64,000 nucleotides of DNA, from the NCBI GenBank assembly GCA_016699715.1, contig CP065007.1:620001-684000 (forward strand), read 5' to 3'. Below the pieces are notes generated by a model. It was not told the origin of the DNA. It searched no databases and saw only the letters and a list, made by a program, of their open reading frames with translations. Both the position numbers and the translations under genes were made by a program. This stretch comes from Candidatus Competibacteraceae bacterium (GTDB lineage Bacteria; Pseudomonadota; Gammaproteobacteria; Competibacterales; Competibacteraceae). This document shows, piece after piece, positions 36,763-44,200 of the stretch (its first letter is position 1; each line of letters begins with the position of its first letter).

Positions 36763-37350
36763 TCAAGTCGCCAGCAGCAGCACGCCGCTGGCCGCGATCG
36801 CCGCGCCGCCGATTCGCACCAAGCGCGCCGGAATGCCCGGACGCGCCGCCAGTGCAACACCGATGCCGCTTAGGTGCAGCGTCGCGGTGGCGAACATGAA
36901 GCCCAAGCCATACCACAATGCGCTGGATTCCGTCGCCATTTCCGCGCCGTGGGCGTAGCCGTGGAACAGGGCGAACACCCCGACCAGCGCCATGCTGGCC
37001 GCCAGGGGCAGCCGCGAGGCCAGCGCCACCAGCACCCCGAACACCAGCACCGAACCGGCGATGCCCAGTTCCACCATGGGCAGTTGCACGCCCAGAAAGC
37101 CGAGCGCGCCGCCCGCCGCCATGCTCAGCACGAAGGTCAGTGGGACCAGCCACAGGACGCGGCCGCCCCGCTGCGCTGCCCACAATCCGACCGCCACCAT
37201 CGCCAGAATGTGATCCAAACCACTGAATGGGTGCCCGAGACCGGTGGCGAAATCCATGTGCGGCAATCCCGACGTATGGGCGTTTGCGACGCCACTGGTC
37301 GCCAGCAACGCCAACGCTACCCACCCACGTTTATCCGACAATATTCGCAT
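36763..37350 (-). CDS. hupE: HupE/UreJ family nickel permease
   Basis: A 195-residue membrane protein with a signal peptide (ending ATSGVANA) followed by the HupE motif HPFSGLDHILAMVAVGLWAAQRGG and about six membrane segments. FHGYAHGAE is the second His-rich family motif. HupE proteins take up nickel by facilitated diffusion. First gene of the minus-strand hup/hyp run (hupE-hypA-hypB-hypF), which fits nickel supply for the hydrogenase. Confidence 0.92.
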   Translation of the reverse strand: MRILSDKRGWVALALLATSGVANAHTSGLPHMDFATGLGHPFSGLDHILAMVAVGLWAAQRGGRVLWLVPLTFVLSMAAGGALGFLGVQLPMVELGIAGSVLVFGVLVALASRLPLAASMALVGVFALFHGYAHGAEMATESSALWYGLGFMFATATLHLSGIGVALAARPGIPARLVRIGGAAIAASGVLLLAT

Positions 37351-37504
37351 GCGCGCGCTCCCCTAATGATGATGAATTGTGAAATAGTCAATAGTCGTTT
37401 AAGTGTAACAATCGTTCCCGAGGCAAAGATGTTAAGAGGCCATCGGCCGGCGGTTTATGCCGGGCGGCCCTCCGCGCGATAGCGGGTCGGACGATTCGGA
37501 TGGC

Positions 37505-37954
37505 TCAGTCCTTCAGCGTTGCCAGGAAGGCGATGATTTTGGCGCGTGCCTGGGGTTCCAAACCGGAGATCGTTTTGTTGGTGCCGGGCAGAAATTGATT
37601 GGGGTTGGCGAGATACCGGTCCAGATCCCGTTCGGTCCACATCCCGCCCGCCGTCGCCAGTACGTGGGAATAGCCAAAACCCTTGGAGCCTCCTTTCGGA
37701 GCGCCGACGATGCCCCAGAGATTGGGGCCGATCCGGTAGGAGTCGCCTTTTTCCAGGCTGTGACAGATCACGCATGGCCCGGCGGGTCCATTCCAACCGG
37801 TCGGTTTGCTCGCGTACTGGTAGCTTTCCGTGGCCGATGCCCCCGGAAACAGGGCGAAAAGACCGTCGCTGGGGTCGATCACCCATAACGATCCGCCTAG
37901 AACCAGCAGGGCGAGAGCGATCGCCAGTAGGGGCTGCTTCGGGATACTTGACAT
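37505..37954 (-). CDS. Membrane-anchored class I c-type cytochrome
   Basis: A 149-residue protein with one N-terminal hydrophobic helix (about 10-28) and one haem c site, CVICH near residue 63. The downstream GPNLWGIVG and the C-terminal region around GTNKTISGLEPQ (distal Met is not obvious) resemble mono-haem cytochromes c. The ATG at 37954 is chosen because the hydrophobic helix starts shortly after it; ggagggcag precedes. It diverges from the Crp/Fnr gene. It may carry electrons between the bc1 complex and a periplasmic acceptor such as the peroxidase at 32043 (inference). Confidence 0.85.
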   Translation of the reverse strand: MSSIPKQPLLAIALALLVLGGSLWVIDPSDGLFALFPGASATESYQYASKPTGWNGPAGPCVICHSLEKGDSYRIGPNLWGIVGAPKGGSKGFGYSHVLATAGGMWTERDLDRYLANPNQFLPGTNKTISGLEPQARAKIIAFLATLKD

Positions 37955-37996
37955 CTCTGCCCTCCTTCCGGTCGCTCCTGAACTATATTCAATCTC

Positions 37997-38002
37997 ATTA
38001 TA
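37997..38002 (-). promoter_or_regulatory. Probable -10 element of the cytochrome c gene
   Basis: TATAAT reads on the minus strand about 43 bases before the cytochrome ATG. No convincing -35 hexamer was found at 16-18 bases spacing, so activator dependence is possible. Confidence 0.35.
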
Positions 38003-38100
38003 GCCATGCGTTTCAGTGACATCCTTGATTTCCGAGCGTGAGGGTCGGACGAAAACGCGGCGTATCACTACAAAAATTATAGTGGAAGGAGGGTGCGGAT

Positions 38101-38829
38101 GTGGAAAGGCCCAAGACCATGCCTGGCGTCAACTGTTTTGCGTGCCTGCCGCGCGAGCACAATGAATGGAGCGTCTTGACCGGCGAAGAACTCAAGCTGC
38201 TGGCGCAAGCGAAGAAGTGCCGGAAATATCATGCCGGCGAGTCGATCTTTGCGATCGGCGAACCCAGCCACGGCATTTATTGCATCGTCTCGGGCGGGGC
38301 GGCCATTCGCAAGATCGACGCGGCGGGCAACTCGATTTTGCTCCACCTCGTCTACCCCGGCGAAACCCTGGGCTATCGCGGTGTGCTGCTCGACGAGGAA
38401 CGCCGTTTCGGCGCCGAAGCGCTGGGGCCGAGCAAGATTTGCTTTATCGACCGGCACACCGTCCGGATTTTGCTGGGAAGAAACCCGGCCTTGGGCCAGC
38501 AGTTTCTCCGCCGGGTGGTGACCGATGTGGACGATGCGCACGATAAGCTGGTACGCAACGCAACGCTTTCCAACCGTACCAAGTTTGTCCACCTGCTGCT
38601 GGCCTTGATGAACCGCCACGGGCGAACCACCACCGATGGTAGCCGGGTGATGGAGTTGCCGTTGTCGCGGCGCGACCTCGCCTCCATGATCGGCGCCCGG
38701 CATGAAACCCTGTCTCGGATCATCGGCCGGCTGGAGGAGGACGGTGTGGCCCGATTTTCCGGGCGCACCGTTTGCGTGAGCCATCCGCATTCTTTAATCG
38801 ATGAAATCAGGCCGACGTTGCTGAGTTAG
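38101..38829 (+). CDS. Crp/Fnr family transcription regulator
   Basis: A 242-residue regulator starting at GTG 38101, preceded by aaggaggg. It has an N-terminal cyclic-nucleotide-type beta barrel (about 30-135), a dimer helix and a C-terminal winged helix. The recognition helix contains ETLSR (202-206), the E-x-x-S-R signature that in FNR reads TTGAT half-sites. The N-terminus has CxxC (Cys12, Cys15) but not the full four-Cys FNR cluster pattern, so oxygen sensing by a [4Fe-4S] cluster is doubtful. It lies between the hyp and hyb halves of the hydrogenase region and an FNR-like box precedes hybO, making it a plausible regulator of that operon. Confidence 0.88.
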   Translation: MERPKTMPGVNCFACLPREHNEWSVLTGEELKLLAQAKKCRKYHAGESIFAIGEPSHGIYCIVSGGAAIRKIDAAGNSILLHLVYPGETLGYRGVLLDEERRFGAEALGPSKICFIDRHTVRILLGRNPALGQQFLRRVVTDVDDAHDKLVRNATLSNRTKFVHLLLALMNRHGRTTTDGSRVMELPLSRRDLASMIGARHETLSRIIGRLEEDGVARFSGRTVCVSHPHSLIDEIRPTLLS

Positions 38830-38873
38830 CAAATCGAATGCATCGCTCCTTGGATCAATATGTTGTGACCGTG

Positions 38874-39110
38874 CTATCTAGGCCGAAAGCTTTTTGGTGC
38901 CCCTGGCGGCGGTGGCGGCACACTGAAATCCGCACCGTGTGCTTTGTGCGTAAGCGTTATGGCGACCAGAGTTGGCGCGGTGTATGTGGCTTTTTTAGCG
39001 ATTGATTTGATCCAGTTGCGGCGTGCGGGATTAACCGGTTTCTGCTCAGTAGACGGTGAGGGTTGCTCAGGATTAGACTGGACAACAGGATCGTCATGAT
39101 GGGAATTCAT
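38874..39110 (-). CDS. Candidate RiPP precursor peptide with YxxPxL leader motif
   Basis: A 78-residue peptide, start ATG 39110 preceded by agggag. Residues 1-30 are polar and Pro/Glu-rich; 31-40 basic (RRNWIKSIAKK); 43-48 read YTAPTL, the YxxPxL pattern that in lasso-peptide leaders is bound by a PqqD-like recognition element. The C-terminal 20 residues are FSVPPPPPGAP then KSFRPR, with two Ser (63 and 74). It lies 38 bases after a PqqD-kinase fusion gene on the same strand. No lasso cyclase or protease gene is present in the window. The precursor role is inference from motif and context; it could instead be a small exported structural protein. Confidence 0.5.
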   Translation of the reverse strand: MNSHHDDPVVQSNPEQPSPSTEQKPVNPARRNWIKSIAKKATYTAPTLVAITLTHKAHGADFSVPPPPPGAPKSFRPR

Positions 39111-39148
39111 TGCAATCTCCCTGTGGTTTTGGGTATCGGTTTGTTTGA

Positions 39149-40324
39149 TCATGAAGCGGTTCCGACGATACGAATAGCAGCGACCGCCTCGGAGAGCGTG
39201 TCGTATGTCAACCGATAGGCTGGTAGGTGGTTCAGCCAACCGATGAGCATGCCGATGTCATGGGCGGTCAGGGGCAGACGCCACCGGACATTGGCGGCGA
39301 TCAGCGACTGCAAGGCGGCGCTGGCAGTTAGCGATTCAAGAGTGGTGGAGTGACCGGGCTGGTAAGCGGGAAAAATCAGGCCGCGGATTGGCCAGGCGCG
39401 ATCCAGCGACGGCTGTGGGGGTGGCAGGTAGCGAACCGGTTGATCCCAGCGTTGCAACACTGGCCACGTATCAAGGTTGGGGTAATAAGGCTTCAGTACC
39501 GGCCAACTACCGGCTTTCAGGCATAGTGGTCCCGGCAAGGGCCAAGCGCGGGGTGGTTCATCCCGCCTTAGCAGAATCATGTCATCGCCCAGATAGTTCC
39601 AACCCTCAGTTAGTAACGCAGCCGTCAACGTGGTTTTTCCACTGCCGCCAGGCGCGGCCATGATCAGGCATAAATCACTGTCGGCGACGGCGGCGGCGTG
39701 CAGCACCGCCAGCGTGGGTGTTCTCCGGCAGGGATGCGCCAAGAGATGGTAGAGAAGATGAGCGATGCTGTCGTCCTGGCGGAGGTTACATGCCAACACG
39801 CACCCATCCTGGCCTAACAGATACCCGAAGCCGGTGGGATCAGGAGCCAGGTCGAACACCGTATCCGCCGGTGTGGTCGGAGCAACGGCCAGGTGCTGGA
39901 GTAGCGGGAGCAGGATCTGGCTCAGATTCGTGTCACCGAGACGAACCCGCAGAATCAAACCACCCAGCCGGTAATTGTGCTCGGCGACAGGCAGGGGAAG
40001 CGGGGGCAACCGCTCCGGTACATTATCTTTCTGCTGCTCTTGGGGGGTATGGCCGGTCCCACCCAGCAGCCCGTCTTGATGCCACTGCGCCAAAGCCATC
40101 CGGGTGTCTTGCTCGGCTTGCTCGGGCGGTACGGCGAACCGCCGCGCCAGCCGCTCAGCGATGGCCGTCGCCGATAGCCCCGCCTGATGCCCTTCCCAAA
40201 TGATCTGGGCGGTATCGTTGAGCACGAACAGGCGATTGCCGCCTTCAGGCCATAATGCCAGCTCTTCGCCCAATGGATACGTGATCGCTCGGACAGCGTT
40301 CGTTGTTTGCGCCTGTATGCTCAT
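39149..40324 (-). CDS. PqqD-like domain fused to HprK-like kinase
   Basis: A 391-residue two-domain protein. Residues about 10-88 form a PqqD-like peptide-recognition domain (RLFVLNDTAQIIWEGHQAGLS region). After a Pro/Gln-rich linker (about 90-112), residues 115-391 resemble HPr kinase/phosphorylase-like proteins: LHAAAVADSDLCLIMA, P-loop APGGSGKTTL (224-233) and GDDMILL (246-252) with the expected acidic pair. HprK-like kinases with PqqD partners occur in HPr-rel-A systems and in lasso clusters, where kinases such as PadeK and ThcoK phosphorylate the precursor. The start ATG 40324 follows gtgggag; the open frame runs further upstream through a duplicated DNA segment and is not coding there. 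Confidence 0.8.
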   Translation of the reverse strand: MSIQAQTTNAVRAITYPLGEELALWPEGGNRLFVLNDTAQIIWEGHQAGLSATAIAERLARRFAVPPEQAEQDTRMALAQWHQDGLLGGTGHTPQEQQKDNVPERLPPLPLPVAEHNYRLGGLILRVRLGDTNLSQILLPLLQHLAVAPTTPADTVFDLAPDPTGFGYLLGQDGCVLACNLRQDDSIAHLLYHLLAHPCRRTPTLAVLHAAAVADSDLCLIMAAPGGSGKTTLTAALLTEGWNYLGDDMILLRRDEPPRAWPLPGPLCLKAGSWPVLKPYYPNLDTWPVLQRWDQPVRYLPPPQPSLDRAWPIRGLIFPAYQPGHSTTLESLTASAALQSLIAANVRWRLPLTAHDIGMLIGWLNHLPAYRLTYDTLSEAVAAIRIVGTAS

Positions 40325-40350
40325 GTCTTCTCCCACGATCTCTCTACATG

Positions 40351-41570
40351 ATGTCGTGGCGGGGTAGCGGCCGTTAGGCCGCGCCCCTTCTTTATTCACT
40401 GATCTACCGGCCAGCCTGCATCCGCCATGTGAAGCGATGGGTCGTGCCCACCATCGGGATGGTGTAGCGGTTGACCTTTTTCGGTTTGATCTTGACGTTG
40501 TTCTCCACGTCAATCAGGCGGGAATGGTTGCGGATGTCTTGGTTGTCGATGTCCCAGGTCAGGGTGATGGTGCGCAGCTGATCGGAGCGAATTTCGAAGT
40601 CCCAGTCGGTGGCTCCAGTGAGGTTCCGTTCAAGCGCGCGGAAATCGGTGGTGTAATCACCGGCGTGGTTACCCCAGTCGTGGTGTGGGAACACCAGGGT
40701 CAGATGAGGGTTGAAGTCGGCGGGGCGTTCGTCGAGGTCGTGGGCGTCATGGCCGTTGCGACTGTCGTTGAGCCGACCAATCAGGTTGCCGGGATCGGTG
40801 AGACCCTCGGCGCTGACGGTCAGGCGGATGTTCCATTCGTCCGGGTTGCGGACTTTTTTGGCCATCGACTTGGATTCGGGATCGGAATCATCGGTGGTCT
40901 TGAGTGCGCGCGTGAGAGTGGCGTGAGTAGCGGCGGTAACGCCCTGGCAACTGGGGGTGGCGGGTATTTGTAGTTGGTAGCCCGGTTTGAAGACCTTGAC
41001 GAAAAAGCCGTCGAAGGGTTCCAACACGCCTTCAGCGCCCGGCGTGGTGCCGTCGAAGGTTTGATAGGCCGCACCGTTCCATTGATACATCTTGCGGGAC
41101 AGAATGCAGGTCGGGTCGGCTGGGTCGGTGTCGCAGATGTTGCCGGGGTCGGCGGTGGTCGGGGTTTCGAATGTGGCGAAGTTGTCGTTGGAGATCTGCG
41201 CGTCGTTCCAGCAGACGTTGTAGTCATACGGGTGGCCAAGCATGTTGGAGCGACCGTTCGCTGGAGTCGGGGCGGCTTCCAGGTCGATGGGAGTGATGCT
41301 GTTGGCGTTGCCGCTGACGGTGAAGCGTTGTTGGTTGGCCGCGAGCGTTTTGAGCCAGTAGCCCTGTCCCACAGTCAACAGGCTGTCAATCGAGAGGTTT
41401 TCATACAGATTGGTGAGGGCGTTGTGCTGGTACATGATCCAGCCATCCGCGCCGGCATTGCCGTAAATTGAGGAAGGCAGGTTGCCGGCATGAATATCAT
41501 CGCCCACGATTTCGCCCACCGTGCCGCCGCCGCCACCATCCAGTGGCAGAGGGCTGATCAGATGCCATTG
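40351..41570. repeat. 1.22-kb direct repeat, copy 1
   Basis: This segment recurs at 42984-44200, offset by 2633 bases (2630 after a 3-base gap). It includes the 3' untranslated hairpin and the codons for about 385 C-terminal residues of the secreted protein. The identity is almost complete over the distal 900 bases and falls toward the inner end. Confidence 0.95.
40356..40382 (-). repeat. GC-rich stem-loop, copy 1
   Basis: The arms ggggcgcggcc and ggccgctacccc pair around taac. The hairpin lies just past the stop codon of the secreted protein gene and recurs at 42989-43015 behind its paralogue. There is no T run, so it is an mRNA 3' structure rather than a classic terminator. Confidence 0.6.
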
Positions 41571-42914
41571 ATGCGGTTCTAACCTAAGAGAGGTAGGGGA
41601 ATTTTTGACTGCATAAAAGCTAACATTGTCATAGAAAGAGGCGGCGTTAGAGCCAAAATTATTGAGGAAGATAATCAATTGCTGACCGACAAGTGCAGGG
41701 GTGGTGGACGAATCGAACAAGAATGAGTTAAGCGCCCAGTTCCCTGGTTCCGGATTAACAGCAGTCGCTGTTGTCCCAAACTGCTGACCAATGAAAGTAT
41801 CCCTTCCAGACCCTTCAAATAAGTAGCTATTATCGCTGTCCGCCCAGACTTGTAGGCTCCAGTATTCAACGTGCGCTGTTAATAGATCGTTACCAATAGC
41901 GGCGGAAAGGGTATAGGTAGTATTAGGCTCAATTAAGAGCCCACTCATCCTATAAATTCCGGCATTTAATCCGCTTAGGAAGAGAATTTGATTGCCTCCT
42001 GCTGGAGGTGCTAATGGATTGGTCTGATTAAAACGCTCTGAGCTATTCGTGTTCCAAATTGATGAGTTGCTCACAGCCCCAAAATAGCGGCGCCATCCAC
42101 CAAAAATGATGGATGTGGAGACAGCTCCATCTGTAATGACCGGAGTCTCCCAAGTTTCGGTAAACATGATAGCTTGGATAGTTGAATTCGCATCGAAAAG
42201 GGCTTGTATTTCGTCATCGGTAAGAGCGCGATTGTAAATGCGTAACTCATCAATCCAGCCCCTGAATGGAGACAACCAGGAAATTACTTCCTCTGATGAT
42301 CCAATAATCAAGTCATTATTGTTATTGTTGAATGTTGAATAAGGGTCATTGCCGTCAACCTTCAAAACTCCGTCCACATATATTTTCATGCGATGGTTTT
42401 GTCGGTCTATTATGCCTACGTAATGTCTCCAATAGTTGACTGTTGCACAACATGCATAATAATAAATATGAGTTGCGCCATCACCTGCGGATGCAATCGA
42501 AAAAGCTGAATCCATACTCACAAAAGCCGAATATTCTCTATTGGCGTATTCCGCTAAGATAGGACCACCTTTGTGGATAATTGGCGACCATCCATTAGTG
42601 AACCCCTCTACTTTCACCCAAAAAGAAATTGAAAGCTGATTGACAGGATTAAGGGAAGATGAGGAGGGCACACGGATATAGTCATCAACGCCGTCAAATT
42701 TCACGGCATTTCCGCTTATCCCAGGTTGGTATTGAATACCTCCATTCTCGATACCATGATTATTATTGCCACTTTGATCATTGGCATTGCCGTCAAAAGG
42801 ATAATAGGCTACTAATCCATCAGCTAAATCAGCATAGATCAGGGGGCTGGTCGTCATCAGCAACACAAAGAATACTGAAACAACCCAAGAGTCAATTCGT
42901 CTTGTATCGCTCAT
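40404..42914 (-). CDS. Secreted LamG-domain protein with duplicated C-terminal domain
   Basis: An 836-residue exported protein. A signal peptide (about 1-29, ending SPLIYA) is followed by a LamG/concanavalin-like domain (about 32-240: GLVAYYPFDGNANDQSG, LSISFWVKVEG, RIYNRALTDDEIQALF), a second beta-rich domain (about 250-430) and a C-terminal region of about 390 residues shared almost exactly with the paralogue upstream. That region contains a WxLISPLPLDGGGGGTVGE start, a GYWLKTLAAN segment and a Cys pair region. No sortase, PEP-CTERM or GlyGly anchor is visible at its end (RFTWRMQAGR). The ATG at 42914 is used. The LamG part suggests glycan or ligand binding; function unknown. Confidence 0.82.
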   Translation of the reverse strand: MSDTRRIDSWVVSVFFVLLMTTSPLIYADLADGLVAYYPFDGNANDQSGNNNHGIENGGIQYQPGISGNAVKFDGVDDYIRVPSSSSLNPVNQLSISFWVKVEGFTNGWSPIIHKGGPILAEYANREYSAFVSMDSAFSIASAGDGATHIYYYACCATVNYWRHYVGIIDRQNHRMKIYVDGVLKVDGNDPYSTFNNNNNDLIIGSSEEVISWLSPFRGWIDELRIYNRALTDDEIQALFDANSTIQAIMFTETWETPVITDGAVSTSIIFGGWRRYFGAVSNSSIWNTNSSERFNQTNPLAPPAGGNQILFLSGLNAGIYRMSGLLIEPNTTYTLSAAIGNDLLTAHVEYWSLQVWADSDNSYLFEGSGRDTFIGQQFGTTATAVNPEPGNWALNSFLFDSSTTPALVGQQLIIFLNNFGSNAASFYDNVSFYAVKNSPTSLRLEPHQWHLISPLPLDGGGGGTVGEIVGDDIHAGNLPSSIYGNAGADGWIMYQHNALTNLYENLSIDSLLTVGQGYWLKTLAANQQRFTVSGNANSITPIDLEAAPTPANGRSNMLGHPYDYNVCWNDAQISNDNFATFETPTTADPGNICDTDPADPTCILSRKMYQWNGAAYQTFDGTTPGAEGVLEPFDGFFVKVFKPGYQLQIPATPSCQGVTAATHATLTRALKTTDDSDPESKSMAKKVRNPDEWNIRLTVSAEGLTDPGNLIGRLNDSRNGHDAHDLDERPADFNPHLTLVFPHHDWGNHAGDYTTDFRALERNLTGATDWDFEIRSDQLRTITLTWDIDNQDIRNHSRLIDVENNVKIKPKKVNRYTIPMVGTTHRFTWRMQAGR

Positions 42915-42944
42915 TTCCGTTGTCTCCAAAAAAACCGATAAAAA

Positions 42945-42958
42945 TTGATGATCGTCAA
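42945..42958. promoter_or_regulatory. FNR-like dyad, copy upstream of the LamG gene
   Basis: TTGATGATCGTCAA here is identical to the box at 47262-47275, within about 25 bases of shared sequence (aaaaattgatgatcgtcaac). It matches FNR half-sites TTGAT / (G)TCAA. It lies only 31 bases before the ATG of the LamG gene, so its centre is too close for class II activation and its role there is uncertain. Confidence 0.4.
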
Positions 42959-42983
42959 CCCCTCGTCCACGCACTCTCTCCTG

Positions 42984-44200
42984 ATATCGTGGCGGGGTAG
43001 CGGCCGTTAGGCCGCGCCCCTTCTTTATTCACTGATCTACCGGCCAGCCTGCATCCGCCATGTGAAGCGATGGGTCGTGCCCACCATCGGGATGGTGTAG
43101 CGGTTGACCTTTTTCGGTTTGATCTTGACGTTGTTCTCCACGTCAATCAGGCGGGAATGGTTGCGGATGTCTTGGTTGTCGATGTCCCAGGTCAGGGTGA
43201 TGGTGCGCAGCTGATCGGAGCGAATTTCGAAGTCCCAGTCGGTGGCTCCAGTGAGGTTCCGTTCAAGCGCGCGGAAATCGGTGGTGTAATCACCGGCGTG
43301 GTTACCCCAGTCGTGGTGTGGGAACACCAGGGTCAGATGAGGGTTGAAGTCGGCGGGGCGTTCGTCGAGGTCGTGGGCGTCATGGCCGTTGCGACTGTCG
43401 TTGAGCCGACCAATCAGGTTGCCGGGATCGGTGAGACCCTCGGCGCTGACGGTCAGGCGGATGTTCCATTCGTCCGGGTTGCGGACTTTTTTGGCCATCG
43501 ACTTGGATTCGGGATCGGAATCATCGGTGGTCTTGAGTGCGCGCGTGAGAGTGGCGTGAGTAGCGGCGGTAACGCCCTGGCAACTGGGGGTGGCGGGTAT
43601 TTGTAGTTGGTAGCCCGGTTTGAAGACCTTGACGAAAAAGCCGTCGAAGGGTTCCAACACGCCTTCAGCGCCCGGCGTGGTGCCGTCGAAGGTTTGATAG
43701 GCCGCACCGTTCCATTGATACATCTTGCGGGACAGAATGCAGGTCGGGTCGGCTGGGTCGGTGTCGCAGATGTTGCCGGGGTCGGCGGTGGTCGGGGTTT
43801 CGAATGTGGCAAAGTTGTCGTTGGAGATCTGCGCGTCGCTCCAGCAGACGTTGTAGTCATACGGGTGACCAAGCATGTTGGAGCGACCGTTCGCTGGAGT
43901 CGGGGCGGCTTCCAGGTCGATGGGGGTGATGCTGTTGGCGTTGCCGCTGACGGTGAAGCTTTGGTTAGCCGCAAGCGTTTTGAGCCAGTAGCCCCGTCCC
44001 ACGGTTAATGGACTGTCAATCGTGAGGGTTTCATATAGATTGGTGAGCGCGTTGTGCTGGTACATAATCCAGCCATTCGCGGTGGCATTGCCGTAGATGG
44101 CGGAGTCCAGGTTGTCGGCTAGGATATCATTGCCGACGATTTCACCCACCGTGCCGCCGCCGCCACCATCCAGTGGCAGAGGGCTGATCAGATGCCATTG
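42984..44200. repeat. 1.22-kb direct repeat, copy 2
   Basis: Partner of 40351-41570. It encodes the C-terminal domain and 3' hairpin of the larger secreted protein. The two copies differ by a few substitutions, mostly in the inner third, and one codon-sized gap. Confidence 0.95.
42989..43015 (-). repeat. GC-rich stem-loop, copy 2
   Basis: Identical to the hairpin at 40356-40382, lying just after the stop codon of the 1140-residue secreted protein. Confidence 0.6.

Noticed and set aside
40325..40513. 63-residue N-terminal extension of the PqqD-kinase frame
   Set aside because: It reads through the duplicated hairpin and the antisense of the LamG gene end, and recurs at 42955-43146 for the same reason; ATG 40324 has a good ribosome-binding site.
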